Source of the DNA: an uncultured Ruminococcus sp.
GTDB taxonomy: Bacteria > Bacillota > Clostridia > Oscillospirales > CAG-272
Length of the DNA: 14,797 nucleotides
Reading direction: 5' to 3'
NCBI GenBank assembly: GCA_902766575.1
Contig: CACXED010000060.1
Coordinates: 1-14,797, forward strand
Shown: positions 1-7,778 of the stretch, piece by piece
How the letters are laid out: every line of letters begins with the position of its first letter
Numbering within the stretch: the stretch's first letter is position 1
Program-made: the position numbers and the translations under genes
The notes under the pieces: model-generated
Databases searched by the model: none
The model's input: only the letters and a program-made list of their open reading frames with translations
What the model was told of the DNA's origin: nothing

Positions 1-1
1 C

Positions 2-2206
2 TCGCTCAAGAACAATCTGCGCAACCTCGGCATCGCCGACCTCTACGGAGAGGTGCTCTCCGAGATGGGCTTCGCGCTTGACGAGATCTACACCCTTGAG
101 CCCGATCCCGGACTCGGAAACGGCGGACTCGGCAGACTGGCGGCCTGCTTTATGGACGCGCTGACGACGCTCGACTATCCGGCGACCGGCTTCTCGATTC
201 TTTACGAGTACGGACTTTTCAAGCAGCGCATTATCGACGGCGAGCAGATCGAGCTGCCCGACAACTGGATGCCCGGAGGAGACGTATGGCTCGTTCCGCG
301 CAAGGATAAGACCTTCACCGTCAAGTTCGGCGGCAAGGTAATTGAGAACTGGGAGAACGGTCACTGCGATATCAATATCGAGGGCTGCGAGGCGGTTCAG
401 GCTGTGCCTTATGACATGATGATCTCGGGCGCGGATTCCAAGGCGGTTAATATCCTCCGTCTCTGGAAGGCCTGCGACACGACCAACTTCAATATGAACC
501 TGTTCTCGCAGGGTCAGTACTACAAGGCTATGCAGGAGGATACCAACGCCGAGATAATCTCCAAGGTGCTCTATCCCTCCGACAACCACACCGAGGGCAA
601 GTTCTTAAGACTCACTCAGCAGTATTTCCTCGTGTCGGCGTCGCTCCAGTCGATAATCGCCGACCATCTTACCGCTTACGGTTCGCTCGGCAACTTCTCG
701 GAAAAGGTCGCGATCCATATCAACGACACCCATCCGGCGCTGGTCATACCCGAGCTCATGCGTATCCTGATCGACACCTATTCCTACAGCTGGGACGACG
801 CATGGAATATCGTCACCTCTACCGTCACCTATACCAACCACACCGTCATGCCTGAGGCGCTTGAGACCTGGAACGAGGATCTGTTCAAACTCAAGCTGCC
901 GAGAATCTACTCTATCGTATGCGAGATCAACCGCCGCCTCTGCGCCGACCTCTGGAAGGCTTATCCCGGCGACTGGGACAGAATTTCGAGAATGGCTGTC
1001 GTCGGCTACGACCAGATCAGAATGGCAAATCTGTCGGTCATCGGCTCGCACACCGTCAACGGAGTTTCGAAGCTCCACTCCGAGATCCTCAAAAAGACGA
1101 TTTTCCACGATTTCTACAAGTACACTCCCCAGAAGTTCACCAATGTCACTAACGGCATCGCTCACCGCCGCTGGCTCTGCTACTCGAACCCGCAGCTCAC
1201 CGCGCTCATAGACGAGTGCATCGGCGACAGCTGGCACAAGCATCCCGAAAATCTGGCCGATTTCATGCGCTTTGCCAACGATGCGTCGGTGCTTGAGCGG
1301 ATAGGGAAGATCAAGCGCGCCAACAAGGCTAACTTCGCGATCTACGCGGAAAAGCGCTGCGGAATGAAGCTCGATCCCGACTCGATCTTCGACGTACAGA
1401 TAAAGCGTATGCACGAGTACAAGCGTCAGCTGCTCAACACGCTGCGGATAATCAGCCTGTTTGTTCAGCTAAAGGAGAATCCCGATCTCGACATCACGCC
1501 GCAGACCTTTATCTTCGGCGCGAAAGCGGCTCCCGGCTACTACATGGCTAAGAACATCATAAAGCTCATCTGCTATGTCAGCGCCGAGATCGAAAAGGAC
1601 CCGAAGATCCGCGAAAAGCTCCGCGTCGTCTTTATGGAGGACTATAACGTCAGCCTCGCCGAGATACTCATCCCCGCCGCCGACATAAGCGAACAGATTT
1701 CGCTCGCCGGAAAGGAAGCCAGCGGCACCGGCTGCATGAAGCTGATGGCTAACGGCGCTGTGACTATCGGCACGATGGACGGCGCTAACGTCGAAATCTT
1801 CGATCAGGTCGGCGACGAGAATATGTATATCTTCGGTCTCTCCACCGAGGAGGTCGACGACCTCTGGAAGCGCGGCTACAACGCTATGCAGTATTATATG
1901 CAGAGCGACAGGATCCGCGCGGCAGTCGACGCGCTCGACGTCGGCTTCAACGGACGCTCGTTCGGTGATATCAAGCAGTATCTCATCAATCCGGCATACG
2001 CTCACGGCATTGCAGACCCGTATATGTGCCTTGCCGATTTCGATTCCTACGTCAACACTCACGACGCGATGGTCCGCGACTACTCAAACCGTGCAAAGTG
2101 GAACCGTATGTCGTTTGTCAACACCGCAAAATCCGGCTACTTCTCGGCTGACCGCTCGATACGCGAGTACGCCGACAATATCTGGCACATCCGCTCGATC
2201 AAGTGA
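2..2206 (+). CDS. glgP: Glycogen/maltodextrin phosphorylase (GT35), 5'-truncated by the window edge
   Basis: The enzyme releases glucose 1-phosphate from the non-reducing ends of glycogen or maltodextrin, using phosphate and pyridoxal phosphate in the cytoplasm. The frame is open from base 2, so the start codon lies outside the window. The 734 visible residues compare with about 800 for the family, so roughly the first 70-80 are missing. Near the visible N-terminus is the glycine-rich stretch PGLGNGGLGRLAACF. The PLP-binding region is KEASGTGCMKLMANGA, and the lysine codon at 1739-1741 should be the Schiff-base residue. The tail GTMDGANVEI is also typical. The residue before MK is Cys, where I know Asn in most family members (GTGNMK). 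The stop overlaps the start of the GH13 gene, so the two are probably co-translated. The family call is firm. Glycogen versus maltodextrin preference cannot be read from sequence. Confidence 0.96.
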   Translation, partial: SLKNNLRNLGIADLYGEVLSEMGFALDEIYTLEPDPGLGNGGLGRLAACFMDALTTLDYPATGFSILYEYGLFKQRIIDGEQIELPDNWMPGGDVWLVPRKDKTFTVKFGGKVIENWENGHCDINIEGCEAVQAVPYDMMISGADSKAVNILRLWKACDTTNFNMNLFSQGQYYKAMQEDTNAEIISKVLYPSDNHTEGKFLRLTQQYFLVSASLQSIIADHLTAYGSLGNFSEKVAIHINDTHPALVIPELMRILIDTYSYSWDDAWNIVTSTVTYTNHTVMPEALETWNEDLFKLKLPRIYSIVCEINRRLCADLWKAYPGDWDRISRMAVVGYDQIRMANLSVIGSHTVNGVSKLHSEILKKTIFHDFYKYTPQKFTNVTNGIAHRRWLCYSNPQLTALIDECIGDSWHKHPENLADFMRFANDASVLERIGKIKRANKANFAIYAEKRCGMKLDPDSIFDVQIKRMHEYKRQLLNTLRIISLFVQLKENPDLDITPQTFIFGAKAAPGYYMAKNIIKLICYVSAEIEKDPKIREKLRVVFMEDYNVSLAEILIPAADISEQISLAGKEASGTGCMKLMANGAVTIGTMDGANVEIFDQVGDENMYIFGLSTEEVDDLWKRGYNAMQYYMQSDRIRAAVDALDVGFNGRSFGDIKQYLINPAYAHGIADPYMCLADFDSYVNTHDAMVRDYSNRAKWNRMSFVNTAKSGYFSADRSIREYADNIWHIRSIK

Positions 2207-4107
2207 TGCTGCTCTACCCTGACTTTCACAGTATAAACGCGCGGGCGAGGCTCGGCGTAACGTCGGCTGAGCTCGGACCGACCGATTCCCGCGCATTTCG
2301 CCGCGGCGACACTCTCACCCTGTCGGTGAGAGTGCCGCGCGTTTTCTGCGCCAGGGGAGCGTCTCTGGCGCTCTATTCCGATTCGGATATGTCGGAGCGC
2401 GCCGTTCCGGCGAATTTTGTCATTTCCTGCGAGGAATTTGACTGCGATATCTATGAATCTGCGCTCGCGACGGGCGAGCTTGTGCCGGAGGGCGGATCGG
2501 GGCTCTTTTACTTCACGTTCGGAGTCGAGACGCCCTACGGCAGGCTCTACGTCAACCGCGATGGGACGCTGACTGCCGATCTCGCTGCCGCTGACCGGAC
2601 GCAGCTCTCGGTCTTTGCCGAGAATTTTCACACTCCAGACCGCTTCAAAGGCGGCATGATGTATCAGATCTTTCCCGACCGATTTGCCCGCTCGGAGCAT
2701 AAAAATCCTCTCCCTCCGCGCCGGACGCTGAATCCCGACTGGGAGAACGGCGTACCTCAGTTCGCCGACAAGCCCGGCGGCGAGGTCGCCAACGATATGT
2801 TCTTCGGCGGAGATCTCTGGGGCATCGCGGAGAGGCTTGACTATATAAAGTCGCTCGGAGTCGATACGCTCTACCTCTGCCCGATATTCGAAGCGGCGTC
2901 GAATCACCGCTACGATACCGGAGATTATATGAAAATAGACCCGCTGCTCGGCGGAGAGGATGCCTTTGACAATCTTGTCTCCGAGCTGAAAAAGCGCGGA
3001 ATGAAGCTGATCCTCGACGGAGTTTTCAACCATACCGGCGCGGACAGCAGATATTTCAACAAATTCGGTCACTACCCCGGACCGGGCGCGTTCGGCTCAA
3101 AGCGCTCGAAGTACAGAAAATGGTACACATTTGAGAAGGACGGAAGCTATCGCTGCTGGTGGGGAGTCAAGATCCTCCCGGCGGTCAGAAGCTCGGAGCC
3201 GTCCTACCGCGAATTTATCTGCGGAAAGAACGGCGTCGTCCGGCATTATCTCAAAAAGGGGATCGACGGCTGGCGGCTCGACGTCGCCGACGAGCTTTCG
3301 GACGAGTTTCTCGACGATCTGCGCTCGGCGGCTAAGGCTGAATCGCCCGAGTCGCTGATCCTCGGCGAGGTCTGGGAGGACGCTTCGAACAAGGTCGCCT
3401 ACGACCGCCGCAGACGCTATTTCGGCGGTCGGCAGCTCGATTCGGTGATGAACTATCCGCTCAAGGAGGGGATAATCGACTTTGTCCTCACCGGCGACAA
3501 GAAAAATCTGGTTTCGACCGCGGCGACTATCTACAGACACTACCCGAGAGAGGTTGGAGACGTGCTGATGAACCTGCTCGGGACTCACGATACCGAGCGG
3601 ATTCTGACTGTCCTTGCCGACGTCGGAGCGGATAAGCTGACGAACGAGGAGCTTTCGCGTTTCAGGCTCACTCCGGCAAAGCGCGCGCTCGCGTCTGAGC
3701 GGCTGAAGTCCGCGTGGGCGCTGCTCTGCGCCTTTCCGGGGATACCCTGCATCTACTACGGCGACGAGGCTGGCATGGAGGGCGGACGCGATCCGTTCAA
3801 CCGTATGCCCTTTGTCACTGAGCGTGCGGATCTCGGGCTGACGCATTTCTATCGCCGCATCGGAGCGATACGCGCGTCTGAGACAGCTTTGACGCGCGGC
3901 GATCTCAGGTTTATCGAGACCGGAGACCGTGGTCAGCTGCTGTTTATCCGCGAATTTGACGACGAAGCGATCGCCGTCGCTGCCAATCTGACTGTCAGAA
4001 GCTGGGAGATAGAATTCGAAAGAACCCCTGTCCGTCTGCTCGGAGAGGGCGAGACCTCGCCGATCTCCGCCGTAGCGCCCATGAGCGTGGAGTATTTTAA
4101 GCTGTGA
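2206..4107 (+). CDS. GH13 alpha-amylase family enzyme, cyclomaltodextrinase/neopullulanase-like
   Basis: This is a predicted intracellular alpha-glucan hydrolase of 633 residues with no signal peptide. An N-terminal beta-sandwich-like region (about residues 1-140, possibly CBM34-like) precedes the (beta/alpha)8 barrel. All four GH13 regions are present: DGVFNHTG (D271, H276), GWRLDVADE (R357, nucleophile D359), LILGEVWEDA (acid/base E388) and GTHDTER (D462). The VMNYPL segment and region II resemble cyclomaltodextrinases and neopullulanases, which can cut alpha-1,4 and often alpha-1,6 bonds. ATG at 2206 overlaps the phosphorylase stop (TGATG), and GTG at 2203 would be an alternative one codon earlier. 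No clear Shine-Dalgarno is visible, so translation probably depends on coupling. Pairing with phosphorylase suggests it processes limit dextrins or linear maltodextrins; that role is inference. Exact specificity (maltogenic, cyclodextrin or pullulan) is open. Confidence 0.93.
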   Translation: MLLYPDFHSINARARLGVTSAELGPTDSRAFRRGDTLTLSVRVPRVFCARGASLALYSDSDMSERAVPANFVISCEEFDCDIYESALATGELVPEGGSGLFYFTFGVETPYGRLYVNRDGTLTADLAAADRTQLSVFAENFHTPDRFKGGMMYQIFPDRFARSEHKNPLPPRRTLNPDWENGVPQFADKPGGEVANDMFFGGDLWGIAERLDYIKSLGVDTLYLCPIFEAASNHRYDTGDYMKIDPLLGGEDAFDNLVSELKKRGMKLILDGVFNHTGADSRYFNKFGHYPGPGAFGSKRSKYRKWYTFEKDGSYRCWWGVKILPAVRSSEPSYREFICGKNGVVRHYLKKGIDGWRLDVADELSDEFLDDLRSAAKAESPESLILGEVWEDASNKVAYDRRRRYFGGRQLDSVMNYPLKEGIIDFVLTGDKKNLVSTAATIYRHYPREVGDVLMNLLGTHDTERILTVLADVGADKLTNEELSRFRLTPAKRALASERLKSAWALLCAFPGIPCIYYGDEAGMEGGRDPFNRMPFVTERADLGLTHFYRRIGAIRASETALTRGDLRFIETGDRGQLLFIREFDDEAIAVAANLTVRSWEIEFERTPVRLLGEGETSPISAVAPMSVEYFKL

Positions 4108-4118
4108 TTTCGACATAA

Positions 4119-4153
4119 TGAACAATTACTATGCTTTGTAATTGTAATGTTCA
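4119..4153. repeat. Imperfect inverted repeat just after the GH13 gene
   Basis: CAATTAC (4123-4129) is complementary to GTAATTG (4138-4144) around an 8-base loop. Outer TGAACA and TGTTCA (4148-4153) allow an alternative pairing with a bulge. It begins 12 bases after the GH13 stop. No T-run follows on the plus strand, so it is a poor intrinsic terminator. It could be an RNA 3'-end stabiliser or a protein-binding site. Confidence 0.4.
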
Positions 4154-4182
4154 ACGAAAATCAAAAAAGTTTCAAAATCATC

Positions 4183-4211
4183 TTCAAATTCACTGAAGTT
4201 TGTGATATAAT
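4183..4211 (+). promoter_or_regulatory. Sigma-A promoter for the flavodoxin-like gene (extended -10)
   Basis: TTCAAA (4183-4188) is followed by a 17-base spacer and TATAAT (4206-4211). A TG at 4203-4204 makes this an extended -10 box, which compensates for the weaker -35 (four of six consensus bases). Transcription would start near 4218, leaving a leader of about 95 bases before the ATG at 4315. The region is AT-rich, unlike the flanking genes. Confidence 0.68.
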
Positions 4212-4218
4212 TATATCA
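4203..4218. promoter_or_regulatory. 16-base perfect palindrome on the -10 box (possible operator)
   Basis: TGATATAATTATATCA reads the same on both strands and contains the whole -10 hexamer and the predicted transcription start. A dimeric repressor bound here would block the promoter. AT-rich palindromes also arise by chance around TATAAT boxes, so this is a candidate only. Confidence 0.35.
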
Positions 4219-4314
4219 GCAGAAAAATGTTGTCAGCCGGATCACGGCTCTGACGACGTCAAGACGCAAATATGTTATACAGCAAAACCGCTGTGAAAGG
4301 AATGATCATATATT

Positions 4315-4734
4315 ATGAAAATGCGCGTGCTTTACTCTACCAGCAAGGGAAAGATCAAAACGATCGCTTCGATGATCACCGACAATTACGCTACCGAAAA
4401 GGTCAACTGCATGGACAAGGTTCCTCCGGCTTACTCCTGCGACAAGGAGAGACTCGTCGTCATGCTCTGCTCGGTTTCCAAGGATCCCGACAACGCGCTG
4501 ATCCTTTTCTGCAAGGAGCTCACCAAGGCGAGAGCCGCTAACGTCGCGTTCATCATCGACGGCCCCGCCGAGGGCGCTAAGGTGCTTATCGACGCGGTCA
4601 AGGGCGCCGGAGCTAACGTCATCGACGACGTGCTCTACATAAAAGGCGGGCTTCCGTTCCTCAAGGGCGTTAAGGACGAGGAGAAGAAGCAGGTCACCGA
4701 CTGGATGGATAAGGTAATGGCAAATCTCGCCTAA
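4315..4734 (+). CDS. Small flavodoxin-like protein
   Basis: This is a soluble protein of 139 residues, the length of a short-chain flavodoxin. The N-terminus MKMRVLYSTSKGKIKTIA has the form of a first beta strand followed by a phosphate-binding loop (STSKGK) where FMN would sit. Alternating hydrophobic strands (LVVMLCSV, VAFIID, VIDDVLYI) and helices fit the alpha/beta flavodoxin fold. The loop is not the classical T/S-x-T-G-x-T, so FMN binding is an inference. AAAGGA at 4296-4301 lies 13 bases before ATG 4315. A second ATG at 4321 would be too far from it, so 4315 is preferred. It has its own promoter upstream and a hairpin downstream, so it may be a single-gene unit or lead into the rhamnosidase gene. 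Function and redox partner are unknown. Confidence 0.72.
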   Translation: MKMRVLYSTSKGKIKTIASMITDNYATEKVNCMDKVPPAYSCDKERLVVMLCSVSKDPDNALILFCKELTKARAANVAFIIDGPAEGAKVLIDAVKGAGANVIDDVLYIKGGLPFLKGVKDEEKKQVTDWMDKVMANLA

Positions 4735-4743
4735 ACCTAAAAA

Positions 4744-4752
4744 TGTTATACT
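4744..4752 (+). promoter_or_regulatory. Weak candidate extended -10 element before the rhamnosidase gene
   Basis: TGTTATACT has the TGn-TATACT form of an extended -10 box (five of six bases). No recognisable -35 lies 16-18 bases upstream, where the sequence is still the end of the flavodoxin gene. It overlaps the left arm of the inverted repeat. If active, it would start transcription inside that repeat. Confidence 0.25.
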
Positions 4753-4789
4753 GCGCTGCTTTTCGCGATTGCGATCGGCAGCGCAGTAT
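4748..4789 (+). terminator. 12-bp inverted repeat between the flavodoxin-like and rhamnosidase genes
   Basis: ATACTGCGCTGC (4748-4759) pairs perfectly with GCAGCGCAGTAT (4778-4789). Inside the 18-base loop a small CGAT/ATCG stem (4766-4769 with 4774-4777) can stack on it. The structure starts 13 bases after the flavodoxin stop. No clear T-run follows, so it is not a classical terminator. It may act as a weak terminator, a processing site or a mRNA stabiliser. Confidence 0.5.
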
Positions 4790-4816
4790 CTCTGTAAAGG
4801 CATTTTTGTGAAAAGT

Positions 4817-4821
4817 GAGGA
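4817..4821 (+). promoter_or_regulatory. Ribosome binding site fixing the rhamnosidase start
   Basis: GAGGA sits 8 bases before ATG 4830. The in-frame GTG at 4815 overlaps this site and therefore cannot be the start that it serves. Confidence 0.8.
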
Positions 4822-4829
4822 AAATTATC

Positions 4830-6968
4830 ATGCTTGAAAACGCAAAATGGATCTCCGGCAGCGATATTAAGGGCTGTCCGGAATTTCTGAGAGAATTTTC
4901 AGCCGCAAAGCCGGTCGCGTCGGCTAAGCTGACCATAACCGCGCTCGGAGTCTATGCCGCTTATCTCAACGGCAGACGGGTAGGGAATTTCCATCTCGCT
5001 CCCGGATGGACGGTATATCGCAAGCGCGTTCAGGTTCAGGAATACGATATCACAGATCTGCTCGAAGCCGGAAACAGACTCTCGGTAACGCTCGGCAGCG
5101 GCTGGTATTCGGGTTCAATCGCGCGCGAAGCCGTCAAGCCGGACACCCATCCGGCGCTCATCTGCGAACTGACGATCGTATATACCGACGGCAGCTGTGA
5201 GGTCATAGTCACCGACGAGAGCTGGTCTGTCCGTGAGAGCCGCACGACCTATGCCGACATCTACAACGGCGAATACTGCGACGCGCGCATTGACGCTGAG
5301 CCTCAGCCGGTCGAAGTCCGCGAGCTTCCACACTCGCTACTTATCCCGCAGGAGGGTGAGCAGATCGTCACGATGGAGGAGCTTGCTCCGGTCAGCAGCT
5401 TTACGACGCCGAAGGGCGAAAGAGTGCTCGATTTCGGTCAGGAGATCACCGGCTTTGTCAGAATCACTCTCGACGCAAAATCCGGCGATAAGATCAGTCT
5501 CTCCTGCGCCGAAATGCTCGACCGCGACGGCAATTTCTACAACGAGAACTACCGCGCCGCCGGAAGCAAAATGGAATACATCTGCCGCGACGGAGTTCAG
5601 AGCTGGGAGCCGGAGTTTAGCTTCTACGGCTTCAGATACATCCGCGTCGAGGGCGTCGAGCCGAAGCCCGACGATTTCCGCGCGGTCGTGCTCTGTTCCG
5701 ATATGAAGCGCACCGGACGGCTGACCTCGGGCGTGAAGAAGCTGAACCGGCTCTTTTCGAACATCGTCTGGGGACAGAAGGGCAACTTTGTCGACATACC
5801 GACCGACTGTCCGCAGCGCGACGAAAGACTCGGCTGGACAGGCGACGCGCAGGTTTTCATCAACACAGCCTGCTATCAGTTCGACGCAAAGAAGTTCTTT
5901 ACAAAGTGGCTTGACGACGTGAAGCTCGAGCAGCGTGCGAACGGAGCTATCCCGATCGTCATTCCCGCTCCGTGGATAGATCCGGAAAACCAGAATGTCA
6001 AGGCAAGCACCGCATGGGGCGACACGGCTACCGTCTGCCCGTGGCAGATTTATCGCCATTACGGCGACAAGGAGCTGCTGCGTTCGCATTATGATATGAT
6101 GAAAAAGTGGATCGGTTACATGACAAGCGTGACCGATACGCCCTATCTCTGGACGGGCTATGAGAAAAAGCAGCAGCACTACGGCGACTGGCTCGGACTC
6201 GACGCGCCGGAGGGCTCATATATCGGAAGCTCGGACAAGGATTTCATAGCGTCGGCGTTCTACTATTATTCGACCGGACTGACCATCGCGGCCGGAAAGG
6301 AGCTCGGCGAGGACGTCAGCGAGCTCGAGACACTCCACGACAACATCAGAAAGGCGTTCAGAGAGCGTTTCTCCGAGTACAGAACTCAGACCGAGCACGT
6401 GCTCGCGATCTATTTTGACCTCGCGCCCGACAAGAATGCTGCGGCTGAGTCGCTTGCAAGACTGATTCACGAGAACGGCGACCGTCTGACCACCGGATTT
6501 GTCGGAACGCCCTACCTGCTCTACGCGCTGTCGCAGAACGGTCAGACCGAGCTTGCCTACACGCTGCTGCTGCAGGATAAATTCCCGTCGTGGCTCTACT
6601 CGGTCGATCAGGGCGCGACCACGATCTGGGAGCACTGGGACGGCAGAAAGCCCGACGGCAGCTTCTGGAGCAAAGATATGAACTCCTTCAACCACTACGC
6701 CTACGGCTCGGTCGCGGGCTGGGTGTTCGAGGAAGCGGCAGGCATCACGCCGCTCGAGCCGGGCTTTGCGAAGCTCCGCGTCGCGCCGAAGCCAGACGAG
6801 CGTCTCGGAGAGCTCCGCGCCGAGTATGAGACTGCATACGGCAAGATCTCGTCCTACTGGTGCTATGAGGGCGACAGAGTGCGCTATGAGATCACGACTC
6901 CGGTCGATGCGGAGATAGTGATCGACGGAAAAGCTCACCGCGTTCCGGCTGGAAGCTATCTGTTCTGA
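4830..6968 (+). CDS. Intracellular alpha-L-rhamnosidase (GH78)
   Basis: This inverting glycosidase removes terminal alpha-L-rhamnose from plant glycosides or polysaccharide fragments. It has 712 residues, starts MLENAKWISG and has no signal peptide, so it should act in the cytoplasm on imported oligosaccharides. Domain order fits the family. An N-terminal beta-sandwich (about 1-160) is followed by a second beta domain containing DFGQEITGFVRI (D201). The (alpha/alpha)6 barrel (about 275-620) follows, then a C-terminal beta-sandwich. The barrel holds the family signature DCPQRDERLGWTGD, with E332 the likely general acid, and TTIWEHWDG, with E601 the likely base. NHYAYGSVAGW is also typical. The length is that of the compact bacterial GH78 form. 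No rhamnose catabolism or transporter genes are in the window. The strong hairpin at 6977-7006 ends the transcript. Confidence 0.95.
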   Translation: MLENAKWISGSDIKGCPEFLREFSAAKPVASAKLTITALGVYAAYLNGRRVGNFHLAPGWTVYRKRVQVQEYDITDLLEAGNRLSVTLGSGWYSGSIAREAVKPDTHPALICELTIVYTDGSCEVIVTDESWSVRESRTTYADIYNGEYCDARIDAEPQPVEVRELPHSLLIPQEGEQIVTMEELAPVSSFTTPKGERVLDFGQEITGFVRITLDAKSGDKISLSCAEMLDRDGNFYNENYRAAGSKMEYICRDGVQSWEPEFSFYGFRYIRVEGVEPKPDDFRAVVLCSDMKRTGRLTSGVKKLNRLFSNIVWGQKGNFVDIPTDCPQRDERLGWTGDAQVFINTACYQFDAKKFFTKWLDDVKLEQRANGAIPIVIPAPWIDPENQNVKASTAWGDTATVCPWQIYRHYGDKELLRSHYDMMKKWIGYMTSVTDTPYLWTGYEKKQQHYGDWLGLDAPEGSYIGSSDKDFIASAFYYYSTGLTIAAGKELGEDVSELETLHDNIRKAFRERFSEYRTQTEHVLAIYFDLAPDKNAAAESLARLIHENGDRLTTGFVGTPYLLYALSQNGQTELAYTLLLQDKFPSWLYSVDQGATTIWEHWDGRKPDGSFWSKDMNSFNHYAYGSVAGWVFEEAAGITPLEPGFAKLRVAPKPDERLGELRAEYETAYGKISSYWCYEGDRVRYEITTPVDAEIVIDGKAHRVPAGSYLF

Positions 6969-6976
6969 ATATAATA

Positions 6977-7006
6977 CAAGCGCCCGGGCAAAAGCTCGGG
7001 CGCTTG
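6977..7006. terminator. Intrinsic terminator between convergent genes
   Basis: CAAGCGCCCGGGC (6977-6989) pairs with GCTCGGGCGCTTG (6994-7006) over 13 positions with one G-U pair and an AAAA loop. On the plus strand it is followed by ACTTTTATTT and ends the rhamnosidase transcript, starting 9 bases after its stop. On the minus strand it lies just after the plsY stop and is followed by a weaker U-rich stretch, so it probably serves both directions. Confidence 0.92.
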
Positions 7007-7010
7007 ACTT

Positions 7011-7778
7011 TTATTTGGACTTGGGATCCTTGCTTTCCTCGGCGGGAGCGGAGCTGCCGTCCTTGAGGAACTTGTCCTTTTTCTTAAGGCTGAATTTGTT
7101 CTCCTTGCCCTGCATCAGGCGCTTGATGTTCTCGCGGTGCAGCCATATTACGAGCGCCGCGTTCAGAAGCGAGACTATCGCCGGAACCGCGCCCTCCGAC
7201 ATCCCTCCGTGAGTGTATGGATAGAGCCGATTCAGCATCAGCGGATAGAGCAGCATACCGACAATCGAGCCGAGGGACAGGAACTTCGTCGTCGCGACGA
7301 GTATCACGAATATCGCAAACAGCACGAGGAACGCCAGCCAGTCAAGGCAGAGTATCGTCACAGCGGTAACGACAATTCCCTTGCCGCCCTTGAAGCCGTA
7401 GTAAGCCGGGAAGGAGTGTCCGAGCACGCAGCAGAAGCCGGCTATGTAGGCTCCCGCCTCGCCGCAGAGCAGCGTTCCGATCATAACCGAGACGGCAGCC
7501 TTTGCCGCGTCTCCGAGCAGCGTAAAGGCTGCGGCGGATTTACCGTAGGTGCGGAGCATATTCGTCATTCCGCCGTTGCCGCTTCCGTAGCGGCGGATAT
7601 CGTCGTGAAACTTGTACTTTGAGATGATCACCGCAAAGTTGAGGCTTCCGAGAAAATAGGCTATTATTCCGCCTACGACGCAGAGCAGTGCCGCGAGCGC
7701 AATCGGTATTCCATGTCCGCTGTCGGAAATGAGCATCGGGACGAGACCGTTTATTCGGATAAGATCAAAATCAGACAT
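7011..7778 (-). CDS. plsY: Acyl-phosphate:glycerol-3-phosphate acyltransferase PlsY
   Basis: PlsY is a membrane enzyme that transfers an acyl group from acyl phosphate to glycerol 3-phosphate, giving lysophosphatidic acid, the first step of phospholipid synthesis. Family motifs are clear: GSGNGGMTNMLRTYGK (residues 65-80) and LGHSFPAYYGFKGGKG (119-134), within several hydrophobic segments. At 255 residues it is longer than the usual roughly 200. The extra length is an N-terminal stretch of about 25 residues before the first membrane segment and a charged, lysine-rich tail (about 220-255) that should be cytosolic. AAGGAGA at 7784-7790 lies 5 bases before the ATG. The start lies inside the end of der, an 8-base overlap, so the genes are co-translated. 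It is the last gene of the cluster, just before the terminator. Confidence 0.95.
   Translation of the reverse strand: MSDFDLIRINGLVPMLISDSGHGIPIALAALLCVVGGIIAYFLGSLNFAVIISKYKFHDDIRRYGSGNGGMTNMLRTYGKSAAAFTLLGDAAKAAVSVMIGTLLCGEAGAYIAGFCCVLGHSFPAYYGFKGGKGIVVTAVTILCLDWLAFLVLFAIFVILVATTKFLSLGSIVGMLLYPLMLNRLYPYTHGGMSEGAVPAIVSLLNAALVIWLHRENIKRLMQGKENKFSLKKKDKFLKDGSSAPAEESKDPKSK

Noticed and set aside
605..1414. Minus-strand open frames opposite the phosphorylase, GH13 and rhamnosidase genes (also 1469-2062, 2137-3072, 3097-4125, 5337-6179, 6216-6938)
   Set aside because: Low-complexity, Arg/Val/Asp-rich translations matching the shadow of strongly conserved genes; no start signals or family motifs.
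4235..4261. Short hairpin AGCCG/CGGCT and palindrome TGACGACGTCA in the flavodoxin leader, considered as a riboswitch
   Set aside because: The stem is only 5 bp and the leader of about 95 bases has no recognisable riboswitch core or terminator/antiterminator pair.
4815..4829. Upstream GTG start for the rhamnosidase
   Set aside because: The GTG overlaps the GAGGA ribosome binding site used by ATG 4830, which has ideal spacing.
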